The notes below the pieces were generated by a model. That model saw only the letters and a list, made by a program, of their open reading frames with translations. It searched no databases and was not told the origin of the DNA. Source: a virus. From it: DNA of 47,187 nucleotides. Where the stretch lies: positions 1 through 47,187 of IMG/VR virus record IMGVR_UViG_3300047324_000048; one strand, 5' to 3'. Numbering within the stretch: the stretch's first letter is position 1; each line of letters starts with the position of its first letter. The position numbers and the translations under genes are program-made. Positions 1-6,809 of the stretch are shown one piece after another.

Positions 1-551
1 AGAATGTCGCGCACCGCCGCGCGATCGTCTTCCGACCCGCCAGAAGGGGCTCTGTCGGGCGTTGCTTGGACCTGTGGCTGCGGCCCGGGCCTGCTCCCGG
101 CATTGCCGTCATCGTCCTCCGGCGCAACGCCTGAGAGCCCCTGGAGCGCGTAGCGGCGCGCGTAGGTGATGGCCGAGCCAACGCCCTGCGGGTCGGTCTT
201 GACCGGCTTCAAGGTGAGCGCCGAGCGCACGCGCTGCCCCGTGCGGTGCAGCAGAATCGTTTCGACGCGCACCAGGCCGTCCGAAGTGGTATGGGGCGGC
301 TGGAGGATCGCGATGCCGGCGGCCTGATAGGCAGGCTGCACCGCGTTGATGACGGCGGCCAGGTCGGCGTACTTGGACTTGAAGGCGGGGTTCACGTTGT
401 TCTTGATGACGTCGCCCATGTTGCCGGCGGCGTCGACCAGGGCGGAAGCGATAGCATCGCACGGATCGGAAAACACCAGAGAATCTTGGACGATCGTCGG
501 CTTGCCGTCGTTGGCCTCGTCGAACAGGTCGTCGATGTTGGGTGCGCTCAT
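1..551 (-). CDS. erf: ERF-family single-strand annealing protein (C-terminus cut by window edge)
   Basis: ERF proteins bind and anneal single-stranded DNA in phage homologous recombination, often circularising the incoming genome. The visible 183 codons start at the ATG at 551-549. Residues about 52-75 read NPAFKSKYADLAAVINAV and residues 122-145 carry GSAITYARRYALQGLSG followed by an acidic EDDDGN stretch; these are the hallmark blocks of the ERF superfamily. A Pro/Gln-rich linker begins near residue 152 and the gene leaves the window before its C-terminal domain. The start overlaps the upstream stop as ATGA, so translation is probably coupled. Its natural partner would be the PD-(D/E)XK exonuclease at 45485-46621. 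Family call is firm; the missing end is the only gap. Confidence 0.9.
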   Translation of the reverse strand, partial: MSAPNIDDLFDEANDGKPTIVQDSLVFSDPCDAIASALVDAAGNMGDVIKNNVNPAFKSKYADLAAVINAVQPAYQAAGIAILQPPHTTSDGLVRVETILLHRTGQRVRSALTLKPVKTDPQGVGSAITYARRYALQGLSGVAPEDDDGNAGSRPGPQPQVQATPDRAPSGGSEDDRAAVRDI

Positions 552-805
552 AGACTAGGCTCCTTGGTGGGAACGGTGTTCCCAAGACGGCGTTGGAGGT
601 TCGTGAGGGCTTCGACGGCTTCGGTCGTCGTAGCGATCGCGCTGTTGACGTTGTGGGCCGTGACAAGCAGCTCGTCGCAGGGCTTTTCGTAGAGCGGGTG
701 CTCGGCGTAGACCGACAACACGCGCTGCACCTCGATCAGCTCGTCACGGGCCCGCTCGATCGGTTGGATCAGCGCAACGACCGTTGCGGCGTACGCATGG
801 GTCAT
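548..805 (-). CDS. hypothetical protein, 85 aa, mostly helical
   Basis: I do not recognise a family. The 85-residue product is predicted by eye to be almost entirely alpha-helical: an N-terminal segment around IQPIERARDELIEVQRVL, then a second helix rich in Ala/Thr with NLQRRLGN near the end. There are no cysteines, no signal peptide and no membrane segment. It sits directly upstream of the ERF gene with an ATGA overlap at 548-551 and is itself overlapped by the 62-residue gene at 802-805. That points to co-translation in the recombination operon and a possible accessory role there, but this is inference from position only. Confidence 0.75.
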   Translation of the reverse strand: MTHAYAATVVALIQPIERARDELIEVQRVLSVYAEHPLYEKPCDELLVTAHNVNSAIATTTEAVEALTNLQRRLGNTVPTKEPSL

Positions 806-990
806 TGGCGCGCCATGTTTCGGACCTGCACCCCGGCTAGCATCCGGCCGGCGTTGCTGAGTACCAGCGTGCGGTACGGGCGCTCGTCGCCCGCGTGCGA
901 GTAGTAGCGCCAGGTGGTGACTGTGGCGGTCGCCGGCAAATCACGCCAGGCCGTAGCCGCCGCATCGAAAGCGTTATTCATAAAACTCAC
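802..990 (-). CDS. hypothetical protein, 62 aa
   Basis: Small protein of unknown function, starting MSFMNNAFDAAATAWRDLP and containing a Trp-Arg-Tyr-Tyr patch near residue 27 and a basic GDERPYRTLVLSNAGRM segment. A short beta-strand-rich fold is plausible. The ATGA overlap at 802-805 with the following gene and a gap of only 31 bases to the RusA-like gene upstream place it in the recombination operon. No motif supports an activity. An upstream purine-rich stretch could act as a ribosome site but is weak. Confidence 0.65.
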   Translation of the reverse strand: MSFMNNAFDAAATAWRDLPATATVTTWRYYSHAGDERPYRTLVLSNAGRMLAGVQVRNMARQ

Positions 991-1021
991 TTTAGCTTTA
1001 GCGACTAGCGGAAGTCAAGGC

Positions 1022-1387
1022 CTAGCCTGTTCTTCCGTAGTCGAGCGGGTTGACCTCGCGGGCCGTCACCTCGATGCGTTCGCCGCCGCCGTCCCAGCGT
1101 TTGGCGATCGCCCCATCGATCACGCGGGAATCGAACGCGAAGACGATCCCTTGCATGGCGTCCATCGCGGGCTTGGCGGCGTTGTCCCGGTCGAGCCGCG
1201 AATTCCAAACCGTCAAATCCACGGCGACCCAGGGCGGCATCGTCCACGCGGCCAGCCGCGCCGCCGCAAACGCTAGGGACCGTACTCGCTCGGCGTACAC
1301 CTGTGCCTCTTTGGGCTTGTAGGGCCTTGCAGTAGCCCCGTTTTCTCGGGCAAGTGTTGTGTGCCGGACGGCGCGGTTTCCGCTCAC
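1022..1387 (-). CDS. rusA: RusA-like Holliday junction resolvase
   Basis: RusA endonucleases are small dimeric resolvases that cut four-way DNA junctions, in phages usually clearing branched intermediates before packaging. The 121-residue product has the expected length. The central segment at residues 55-100 holds the family pattern: VDLTVWN as a beta strand, RDNAAKPAMDAMQG with the conserved D-N, Lys72 and Asp76, then FDSRVIDG. These acidic residues and the lysine correspond to the metal-binding active site known for RusA. The N-terminus is basic. It lies between the ERF side of the operon and the DnaB-type helicase, a usual place for a phage resolvase. Start chosen as the first ATG of the frame. 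Confidence 0.85.
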   Translation of the reverse strand: MSGNRAVRHTTLARENGATARPYKPKEAQVYAERVRSLAFAAARLAAWTMPPWVAVDLTVWNSRLDRDNAAKPAMDAMQGIVFAFDSRVIDGAIAKRWDGGGERIEVTAREVNPLDYGRTG

Positions 1388-1419
1388 TAGCGGGCCAGGA
1401 ATGACGAAAGACAGGGTTT

Positions 1420-1584
1420 TCAGTGGGGCTCCATCGCCAGCAGGCGGTTGCGTAGGCCGTCCAGGCGGCGGGTGAGGTCCGCGATCGTGGCGTCTTGCGC
1501 GTCGATCGTGGCAATGAAGCGTTGGTAGTCGCTCGCCTGGACGTCGCGGAGTGCGGCGATTTCTTCGGCGTCGAACGGGGTCAC
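1420..1584 (-). CDS. hypothetical protein, 54 aa, coiled-coil
   Basis: Short gene starting at GTG 1584-1582, which overlaps the DnaB stop codon as GTGA. The product is one long amphipathic helix: after an acidic start (TPFDAEEIAAL) comes a heptad-like stretch ending in DLTRRLDGLRNRLLAM, typical of a small dimeric coiled coil. No enzymatic motif. Position immediately downstream of the helicase suggests translational coupling and perhaps a helicase-associated accessory role, which is inference. It is the reading-frame portion left between helicase stop and the RusA start. Confidence 0.6.
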   Translation of the reverse strand: MTPFDAEEIAALRDVQASDYQRFIATIDAQDATIADLTRRLDGLRNRLLAMEPH

Positions 1585-2606
1585 GTCAATCCCTCCATGA
1601 GCATCGCGTCCAGCGCAACGTCGTCGACGGTCGGGCGCCGCTGCGTTTGTGCCGTGCGTGGCTTGCGGTGGCAGCAGGGGACGAGCCTCTCCTCCTCCGG
1701 GGCCATATCCCAAAAATCCATCGTTTCGCCAACCCAATGCGCGTGCGCCCGGAATGGTGGGCCGCCCCGGTTCTTGCTCACGATGATCTCGCAAATGCGG
1801 TCGCGGCTCGGGTTGCCGTAGTACGGGCGCCACAGCAGAATGGCGCGATCGGCGCGCTGGCTGATACGCGTGGTGTCCTGGAAGTGGTCGTTGCGCGGCC
1901 GACCGATGGCGTCGCCCTTGAGCTGCGAGAGGAGCACGACCGCGATGCCGGATGCTTTAGCAAACCGCCCGAGATACTCGACGATCTTCGAGGCGTCCGA
2001 GCCCGGCTGCCACCCGGCGATTTCGCGGGCGTGGTCGATGATGAGGACCGCCGCGGACAGGTCCTCAGCGTACTTCGTGAGCGCCTTCACGGAGCGATCG
2101 GCACGGTTCTTGGGCGCGGGAACGTGGAGGTCCATTTCGGCCAGCGCCTTGCGGGCTGCGCGATAGTCGTCGGTCTGCCGCACCCGCTCGTTGAGCATCG
2201 TGGAACGGCCGGTGAGCATGAGCTTACACAGACAGGCATCGCGGATTTCCTCGCGGGTCATTTCGAGCGTTTGCAGCACCACCCGATGCTCCCGCGAGTT
2301 CGCCAGCGCGATCTTCGTGCCCAGCGCCGTCTTGCCGTGCCCCTCACGGGCGCCGATCGCGAGAAGGTCGCCCGGCTTGAACCCGTGCATTTTCTCCATG
2401 ATCGCCGGGAGGCCGATCGAAAACGGCGTCACCTCGGGCTCGATCGATTCGGGTATCGCCGCGATGCGGGTATCGTCCGGCTCGTATTCCGCTCCCTTGC
2501 CCAGGAGCAGGTTGAACGCCTTGAGGCTCTCGGCCGCGCGGTTTGGGTCGTTGAGGATCAGCGCATCGAGTTCGAGTTCGGCTTTGGAGGCGTAGGGCCG
2601 CATCAT
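1581..2606 (-). CDS. dnaB-like: replicative DNA helicase, DnaB-type RecA core
   Basis: Hexameric helicase that would unwind DNA at the phage fork using ATP. The 341-residue protein has only a short N-terminal region before the RecA-like core, unlike host DnaB, which has an extra N-terminal domain. Walker A is at residues 85-93 (GAREGHGKT), the Walker B strand AAVLIID ends in Asp191, and VVLLSQL with Gln228 is the DnaB sensor strand. A basic segment SKNRGG near the C-terminus fits the DNA-binding loop and arginine-finger area. It overlaps the initiator gene upstream by ATGA (2603-2606), so initiator and helicase are made together, as in phages that load their own helicase. Confidence 0.9.
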   Translation of the reverse strand: MMRPYASKAELELDALILNDPNRAAESLKAFNLLLGKGAEYEPDDTRIAAIPESIEPEVTPFSIGLPAIMEKMHGFKPGDLLAIGAREGHGKTALGTKIALANSREHRVVLQTLEMTREEIRDACLCKLMLTGRSTMLNERVRQTDDYRAARKALAEMDLHVPAPKNRADRSVKALTKYAEDLSAAVLIIDHAREIAGWQPGSDASKIVEYLGRFAKASGIAVVLLSQLKGDAIGRPRNDHFQDTTRISQRADRAILLWRPYYGNPSRDRICEIIVSKNRGGPPFRAHAHWVGETMDFWDMAPEEERLVPCCHRKPRTAQTQRRPTVDDVALDAMLMEGLT

Positions 2607-3379
2607 GCTTGCGCCTCCCGGTAGTCGGGCTCCCGGAAGTCGGGATGGAGCGGCACGTCCCCAGGAAGGTCGGGGAAATCGGGGCCGTCAGGATCGCTGC
2701 CCCACGGCCCGCGCACGACGCTCGACGGGCCTTTCGCCAGGAGGTTCTGCACGTAGTCCATCCGCCGGCAAGGACCGCCCAGGGAAGTGGACTTGCGTTC
2801 CCAGGCATCAAGAATCTGCTCGTAGCTCGCGCCGGCCTTAGCCATATCGGCCACGATCTGCCGATTGATCTTGACCCACCGGGTCCAAGTCATCCCAACC
2901 AAGGTCGGTTCAATGCTTGGCCTCACCGCCTCCAGGAAGTCTTTCGCCACCACGTTCTCAGGAGCGTTAAAATCAAAGCGCAAGGCTGGCTTTTTACGAG
3001 CGGGCTGCTTTGCTGCTGGTTGTCGTATCTCAGGTTTTGCTTGAGCTAATCCTGGTAGACGAATACCAGGTATCTCAGTATCAGGCAAAGCCTTAGATTC
3101 GAGAATAGAGATACAATTACGTGCGCGCGAAGGCGCGTCGGGGTTGCGTCGGCGTTGCGTCGGCGTTGCGTCGTTTGTGCTCGTTTCGTGCGTCGGCTCT
3201 GCGTCGGAGTTGCGTCGGCGACGCGTCGGAGCGAATTTGGCAAGCCACCCCCGCAAGGCTGATTCTGTGAACGAAAGCCCTTGGTCGCGCAGCGCTCTGC
3301 CGATGGATCGGACGGACGGTTCGAAGCCGCGGGACTCGTAGAATTGCCACAAGGCGATGGCCTCTTGTTGTGGGTTCAT
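2603..3379 (-). CDS. replication initiator or helicase-loader protein with internal origin repeats
   Basis: The 258-residue protein has an N-terminal helix-turn-helix (about residues 8-48, SVRSIGRALRDQGLSFTES then a basic recognition-like helix). A low-complexity Arg/Asn/Thr linker follows at about residues 50-86, encoded by an 11-bp iteron array, then a basic hinge with Lys/Pro, and a C-terminal helical domain (VGMTWTRWVKINRQIV onward) with an acidic Pro/Asp tail. This architecture matches lambda O-like initiators, which bind iterons lying inside their own gene and recruit helicase. The DnaB-type gene follows with an ATGA overlap. I see no DNA polymerase or primase motif. The role as initiator is inference from architecture, repeats and neighbour. 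Confidence 0.65.
   Translation of the reverse strand: MNPQQEAIALWQFYESRGFEPSVRSIGRALRDQGLSFTESALRGWLAKFAPTRRRRNSDAEPTHETSTNDATPTQRRRNPDAPSRARNCISILESKALPDTEIPGIRLPGLAQAKPEIRQPAAKQPARKKPALRFDFNAPENVVAKDFLEAVRPSIEPTLVGMTWTRWVKINRQIVADMAKAGASYEQILDAWERKSTSLGGPCRRMDYVQNLLAKGPSSVVRGPWGSDPDGPDFPDLPGDVPLHPDFREPDYREAQA
3039..3229. other. candidate replication origin
   Basis: The iteron array is flanked on its left by a stretch at about 3039-3120 that is clearly richer in A and T than the surrounding coding DNA. That stretch holds two inverted repeats: CCTGGT/ACCAGG at 3051-3070 and GTATCTC/GAGATAC at 3070-3114. Iterons beside an A+T-rich unwinding element within the initiator gene is the lambda-type origin arrangement. 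The DnaB-type helicase gene lies just downstream. The origin call is inference; the repeats and composition change are seen directly. Confidence 0.55.
3135..3229. repeat. 11-bp iteron array inside the initiator gene
   Basis: GCGTCGG recurs at 3135, 3146, 3157, 3190, 3201, 3212 and 3223, with GCGTCGT at 3168, every one exactly on an 11-bp grid. The slot at 3179 is degenerate. Most copies are preceded by TT or a close variant, giving a unit of about NNTTGCGTCGG. The period is not a multiple of three, so it is not explained by a simple codon-repeat expansion, and it places each site on nearly the same face of the helix. This is the usual form of initiator-binding iterons. Confidence 0.75.
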
Positions 3380-3440
3380 TTTGCCAAAGACACGGCGGTA
3401 ATCCGCTCGTGGTCGAGGGTCACGAAAGGGGGTTCGGACA

Positions 3441-3478
3441 AAAGCAAAACCTCCACAAAGTTTGCGTTCGTGGAGGTT
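3441..3478 (-). terminator. hairpin with T-rich tail, candidate terminator or attenuator on the minus strand
   Basis: AACCTCCAC (3448-3456) and GTGGAGGTT (3470-3478) form a perfect 9-bp stem with a 13-base loop. Read on the minus strand the stem is followed by TTGCTTTTG, a short broken T tract. It lies in the 246-base gap between the HNH gene and the initiator gene, so it could terminate or attenuate transcription entering the initiator-DnaB-ERF part of the operon. I saw no gene in the rest of this gap (3380-3625). Confidence 0.5.
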
Positions 3479-3625
3479 GCCTAAAGGGTGCCGAGCGCCC
3501 GAGACTTTGGCGCGTCCGGTGGCCCAATCGCTAGCCTTCGCGGACGCGATTGATCTCTTGCTAGACGCTACCCTGGCCGGGGCGGCGCTGGCACCTCGTA
3601 TGCTACTACCCGCACGCTTGCTGCG

Positions 3626-4003
3626 TCAACCGTCCGGCGGCATTTTTCGCACCGGCAGCACCTTGGCGACCGCCGCGATCGCGTCCCAGGCGGCTTGCTC
3701 CAGCGCCGGCGGCACGCGCACTTTCAAGCCCTTGGCGAGCGCCGGGTCATCGAAGGCTACGTGGCACCTGCGGCAGGCCCAGGCCACGACGTCCGGGTGT
3801 TCCCGGGCCTTGCCGCATTGCGTGCGCGGATAGATATGGGCGGCCTCCTGGCCGTGGTGGGCGCAGCGCACCCACCCTACGGCCTGGGCCACGAGCTCGA
3901 ACTCGCACCGCCCGCGGGCGCGGTTGTAGGCGTGGATGCGCTGTGCGTTGGCGGCCTTGGTGACGCCGGGTTTGATCCGCCGCCGCATCCTGGTGCGTTT
4001 CAT
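3626..4003 (-). CDS. HNH endonuclease
   Basis: HNH proteins use a beta-beta-alpha metal finger to nick or cut DNA; phage versions often assist packaging or are homing-type nucleases. The 125-residue product, starting at ATG 4003-4001, has a very basic N-terminus (MKRTRMRRRIKPG). It then has GRCEFE with the first cysteine, CAHHGQEAAHIYPR carrying the His pair of the catalytic strand, CGKAREHP, and WACRRCHVAFDD with the last Cys-Cys-His group. The four cysteines give the usual structural zinc site. An in-frame extension upstream exists, but the ATG at 4003 overlaps the previous stop as ATGA and is the better start. The gene sits beside replication genes rather than the terminase, so a recombination or replication role is as likely as packaging. 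Confidence 0.8.
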   Translation of the reverse strand: MKRTRMRRRIKPGVTKAANAQRIHAYNRARGRCEFELVAQAVGWVRCAHHGQEAAHIYPRTQCGKAREHPDVVAWACRRCHVAFDDPALAKGLKVRVPPALEQAAWDAIAAVAKVLPVRKMPPDG

Positions 4004-4143
4004 GCGTCCTCCGGGAATCCGTCGACGAGGAACCCGTCGATCGCGGTGAGGTCGCCCGTAGGGGTGTGGCAGGCGCATGTGCAGTCCCGGCCGTCGTTGA
4101 GCATGTGCATACCCTGGTCGCAGTCGCGCTGGCAGGGGCTCAT
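4000..4143 (-). CDS. small Cys-rich protein, 47 aa
   Basis: A 47-residue gene between the helicase and the HNH gene, coupled to both by ATGA overlaps (4140-4143 and 4000-4003). The N-terminal half is cysteine-rich (SPCQRDCDQG, then RDCTCACH), giving five cysteines and nearby histidines that could hold a zinc ion. The C-terminal half is acidic and ends in FPEDA. No known family recognised. The double overlap and consistent operon direction are the main support that it is translated. Confidence 0.65.
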   Translation of the reverse strand: MSPCQRDCDQGMHMLNDGRDCTCACHTPTGDLTAIDGFLVDGFPEDA

Positions 4144-5852
4144 CGTCCGAACGCCTTATCGAGCAGGACCGACGCCTGGCCCTTGGTCATCCCCTCGGGG
4201 ATATCGTCGCGGGTAGCGAACACTTTTTTCTTGAGCAGCCAATGTATCTGGCTCGCGGTCGGCGGGTCGCCGCGCCACTTGGCCTCACGGTCGATCAGGC
4301 GGCCGACGTCCGGGAACCTGGTAGCGATGAACCGATCTGCCGCGCCGAACGCGTCTTCGATCGTGCCGACCGCTGCGGTCACGCATTGCCACGGGTTGCG
4401 CTGACCATCCCGGAAGTACGTCTCGTATTGCCCCAGGGTGTTGGCCCGGATCGCGATATCGAGTTGCTTGCCGACCGATATGCCGTAGGTGTCGGGAGCG
4501 GTTGATATCCAGGCGTATTTCGAGTTCGCTTCGACGACGGGATCGAGCGCCGTTGCGCCGAGCAGGTCGACCGTGAGGACGTCGACGCCCGCCGCCAAGC
4601 GCTCCATGAGGTCCGCGAGCTGCGCGGCGCTCAGGCATTTCTTTGCGAGTCGCGGGTCGATCGATTCGTACTTGCCGGCGGTGGCGAACAGGTCGTCCCC
4701 CTGGGCGTCAAACTCCGCGGGCAGCCCGGCGAGGGTGGCGGCCGAGACGCAGGTCGCCTTGCGGGTAACGTCCTGAACGTCGATGATGAGGCAGTCGGTC
4801 TTGCCGTCGGCAAGGCGCAAGCCGCGGCCGACCATCTGCGTAAGCAGCAGCGAGGATTTCGTGGGCCGTCCGAGCACGATGGCGCTCACGCTCGGAACGT
4901 CGAAGCCCTCGGTGAGGACCCCGAAGTTCGTGAGCACCTGGAGCTCGCCGCGGGCGAAGGCGGCCAGGTCCGCTGCGCGGTCCTCCTTGGGCATCGCGCC
5001 CCAAATCGGCGCGGCCCTGAACCCGGCCGATACGGCGAGCGAGGCGAGCTCGTGCGCGTGCTCGACGCCGGCCGTGAACACGATGGTCTGCCGATCGGCG
5101 CAGTAGTCCCGCAGCGCCTTGGCGATGAGCAGGTTGCGGGCCTCGACGTTCACGGCCTCTTGGAGCTCGCCTTGGGCGAAGTCGCCGGCGCGCGTCCTAA
5201 CGGCCGACAGGTCGACCGAGGTCTGGAGCCGGATGCCCCGAGGGCGAACGAGGTAGTCCCGGGCCACCAGCTCGCGGATGCCGTACTCGCACGCGATGCG
5301 CTGATAGACGTCGCCAAGCGGCTTGCCGTCCGTGCGGTTCGGGGTGGCCGTCACGCCAACGAGGCGCGTCCGGCCCTCCATGCAGCCGAAGTAGTCGAGT
5401 ATGTCCAGGTAGCTGTCGGCGGTCGAATGGTGCGCCTCGTCGACGATGATCAGGGCGAAGGCGTTCGGGGCAAAGTCTGCGCGGCGGCGATCGTGGAGCG
5501 TCTGGACCGACGCGACGACGACCGAGCGCTGAAGCGGGTTGGAGAAGGCGAACAGGCCGTCCCCGCTATGCCGGGTGGCACGGCGGGCGGCCTGCTCGAT
5601 CTCCACGTGGAGGGCCGGGTCGACCATCGCGATTTTCGCGGCGGCCTGGTCGAGGAGTTCCTCGCGGTGAGCGAGCACCAGGGCGCGCTCGCCCGGCTTT
5701 AGGGTGGCCTCGATGAGCGCGGCGAACAGGATCGTCTTGCCCCCGCCGGTGGCCATCACCGCCAAATCCCGGCTGACGCCGGGCGGCGGGTTGAGGAGCT
5801 TGTCGAGGGCGTCGGCCTGGTAGTCGCGCAGGCTTTGGAACGTGGCGGTCAT
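4140..5852 (-). CDS. SF2 DEAD/DEAH-box helicase
   Basis: Superfamily 2 helicase of 570 residues, starting MTATFQSLRDYQADAL, where the Q/RDYQ block marks the usual N-terminal motif. Walker A is TGGGKT at residues 35-40, the DEAH box is at 138-141, motif III-like VTATPNR is near 168-174, and motif VI QMVGRGLR is at 339-346. This is the layout of phage UvsW-like or restriction-type SF2 helicases, which remodel branched DNA and R-loops in recombination-dependent replication. The C-terminal ~150 residues contain no further motif I recognise. A longer in-frame extension upstream lies over the neighbouring gene; the ATG at 5852 forms ATGA with that gene's stop and is preferred. Confidence 0.88.
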   Translation of the reverse strand: MTATFQSLRDYQADALDKLLNPPPGVSRDLAVMATGGGKTILFAALIEATLKPGERALVLAHREELLDQAAAKIAMVDPALHVEIEQAARRATRHSGDGLFAFSNPLQRSVVVASVQTLHDRRRADFAPNAFALIIVDEAHHSTADSYLDILDYFGCMEGRTRLVGVTATPNRTDGKPLGDVYQRIACEYGIRELVARDYLVRPRGIRLQTSVDLSAVRTRAGDFAQGELQEAVNVEARNLLIAKALRDYCADRQTIVFTAGVEHAHELASLAVSAGFRAAPIWGAMPKEDRAADLAAFARGELQVLTNFGVLTEGFDVPSVSAIVLGRPTKSSLLLTQMVGRGLRLADGKTDCLIIDVQDVTRKATCVSAATLAGLPAEFDAQGDDLFATAGKYESIDPRLAKKCLSAAQLADLMERLAAGVDVLTVDLLGATALDPVVEANSKYAWISTAPDTYGISVGKQLDIAIRANTLGQYETYFRDGQRNPWQCVTAAVGTIEDAFGAADRFIATRFPDVGRLIDREAKWRGDPPTASQIHWLLKKKVFATRDDIPEGMTKGQASVLLDKAFGR

Positions 5853-6289
5853 GCACCCTCCCCGTACCAGAAGTGACCAGCGAACGCGGCCAGCGCATCG
5901 CGTTCCTCGCGGGTCGTGCGGTGCTCGGTCCAGGGCGTGCCCCAATCCTGCCATTCCAGGCGCGGCTCGCCCTCCGGCTGGCCGTAGTTGTCGAGGTCGC
6001 CGACGATGCGCAGCGCCGGGCCGCCCGTCGAGAGCAGGATTTCGTATTCGGCCGCGGAGCACTCGCCGTCATCCGTTCCGGGGACGTACCATCCGCTGCG
6101 GACCAGGACCGAAAGCGGGTACTCGTCGATCTCGCGTTCGAGCTTCTCGATGATCTCGCTCTGCTCGGTCGTGTGCTCCTCATGCTCGCAGTCGCCGTTG
6201 TCGCACGCCCGCGCGACCCCCAGGCTACGCATGATTTCGGCAATCGTTTCCAGGTGCGCCTTCGCGTTGTCGATCGCGTCTGTTGGCAT
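5849..6289 (-). CDS. conserved-type phage hypothetical protein, 146 aa
   Basis: Protein of 146 residues resembling a widespread uncharacterised phage family, with a central block around PLSVLVRSGWYVPG, then AEYEILLSTGGPALRIVGDLD and a C-terminal QDWGTPWTEH motif. The N-terminal third has CDNGDCEHE, a possible metal site, followed by a helix. There are no membrane segments. It is translated just before the helicase, sharing ATGA at 5849-5852. Its start codon is preceded by GAGGGAG at good spacing and by a strongly structured leader (6296-6368), so its translation may be regulated. Function unknown. Confidence 0.75.
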   Translation of the reverse strand: MPTDAIDNAKAHLETIAEIMRSLGVARACDNGDCEHEEHTTEQSEIIEKLEREIDEYPLSVLVRSGWYVPGTDDGECSAAEYEILLSTGGPALRIVGDLDNYGQPEGEPRLEWQDWGTPWTEHRTTREERDALAAFAGHFWYGEGA

Positions 6290-6295
6290 TCGAGT

Positions 6296-6368
6296 TCTCC
6301 CTCTGCGCCTAGTGGCGCCGGAGCGTCCTGCCCGAGTCGAACGGGCGAAACCCTTGGACGCGCAGAGG
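6296..6368 (-). promoter_or_regulatory. structured 5' leader with competing stems over the ribosome site and a tRNA T-arm-like hairpin
   Basis: On the minus strand CCTCTGCGC (6368-6360) can pair with GCGCAGAGG (6308-6300), which covers part of the Shine-Dalgarno GAGGGAG of the 146-residue gene. The alternative is two inner hairpins: GCGTCC/GGACGC (6361-6356 with 6328-6323) enclosing GCCCG-TTCGACT-CGGGC, and GCGCC-ACTA-GGCGC just before the ribosome site. The last hairpin and the outer stem use the same bases and exclude each other, as in a translational switch. The TTCGACT loop on a 5-bp stem looks like a tRNA T-arm. The pairings are visible; regulation is inference. Confidence 0.4.
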
Positions 6369-6397
6369 CCCGGCCCCCGGAGGGACCGGGCAGAGGT

Positions 6398-6604
6398 TCA
6401 GCGCCGCTTGTACTCGTCCCACAGGCACGCGAGGCTCATCATCAGGGAATCGCCCGCGAGCTTGCCGCAGGCTTCGCACCGCTCCACGCCCATCACGCTA
6501 TGAATGGGCCCGCCACATTGGCAGTTGAACGCGGCGCAAGGGTCCGCGCTCCCGTGTTGGACCTCGGTGCGCTTCGCCGCCACAGCGTACTCCGTGAAGG
6601 TCAT
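6398..6604 (-). CDS. small zinc-ribbon-like protein, 68 aa
   Basis: The 68-residue product has a central Cys-rich part: CAAFNCQCGGPIH followed by VERCEACGKL, giving paired CxC and CxxC knuckles about 15 residues apart, a typical treble-clef or zinc-ribbon spacing. The C-terminal helix is SLMMSLACLWDEYKRR. Likely a nucleic-acid or protein adaptor, but no family is recognised. It overlaps the upstream 38-residue gene by ATGA at 6601-6604, so the two zinc proteins are the first genes of the leftward operon. Confidence 0.7.
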   Translation of the reverse strand: MTFTEYAVAAKRTEVQHGSADPCAAFNCQCGGPIHSVMGVERCEACGKLAGDSLMMSLACLWDEYKRR

Positions 6605-6717
6605 GCCGACACCTCAAGCGGCTCGGCCTCGTAGCGCGTCCCACACGCCCAGCAGTAGACATAATCGCCCGCGATGGAGCCGTTAAACACCCCGCACTCC
6701 GTACAAGCAGTTACCAT
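6601..6717 (-). CDS. mini zinc-ribbon protein, 38 aa
   Basis: Only 38 codons, but well supported. The ATG at 6717-6715 follows an AAGGAG Shine-Dalgarno at seven bases, the product carries two CxxC knuckles (ACTECG and YCWACG) 13-14 residues apart as in rubredoxin-like zinc ribbons, and its stop overlaps the next start as ATGA. It is the first gene of the leftward replication operon, right behind the promoter at 6780-6809. Proteins this small are often overlooked; a role in regulating host or phage nucleic-acid enzymes is possible but unproven. Confidence 0.7.
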   Translation of the reverse strand: MVTACTECGVFNGSIAGDYVYCWACGTRYEAEPLEVSA

Positions 6718-6732
6718 CGTTTCGCTCCTTAT

Positions 6733-6772
6733 GCGCCGCAGAGGGCGCGGTCCAAACCGAAGAAACCTTCGG
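6733..6772 (-). promoter_or_regulatory. 5' leader hairpins of the leftward operon
   Basis: Two small hairpins lie between the promoter and the first gene: CCGAAG-AAAC-CTTCGG (6757-6772) and GCGCC-GCAGAG-GGCGC (6733-6748). If the promoter at 6780-6809 starts transcription about seven bases after its -10 box, the first hairpin sits at the very 5' end of the mRNA, a known stabilising arrangement. The second lies just before the AAGGAG ribosome site. Confidence 0.4.
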
Positions 6773-6779
6773 CCCGCCC

Positions 6780-6809
6780 ATCATAACACACCAGGCCTCG
6801 CTTGTTCAA
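6780..6809 (-). promoter_or_regulatory. promoter of the leftward replication operon (extended -10)
   Basis: On the minus strand TTGAAC (6809-6804), an 18-base spacer, and TATGAT (6785-6780) form a sigma-70-type promoter. The -10 box is preceded by TGT, giving the extended TGnTATGAT form. It lies about 60 bases upstream of the first gene of the operon. Confidence 0.6.

Noticed and set aside
1551-2624. 357-codon plus-strand frame opposite the DnaB-type helicase
   Set aside because: The minus strand has intact Walker motifs and operon packing; the plus translation has no recognisable feature.
3135-3229. Possible CRISPR array
   Set aside because: Repeats are 11 bp with no spacers of regular length, lie within a gene, and no cas gene is present. 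The same applies to the 15-bp array at 46912-47187 and the 11-bp array at 7560-7603.
5601-5612. CTCCACGTGGAG palindrome as a second parS site
   Set aside because: Only the central CACGTG matches; the flanking TGTT/AACA are missing and it lies inside the helicase coding sequence.
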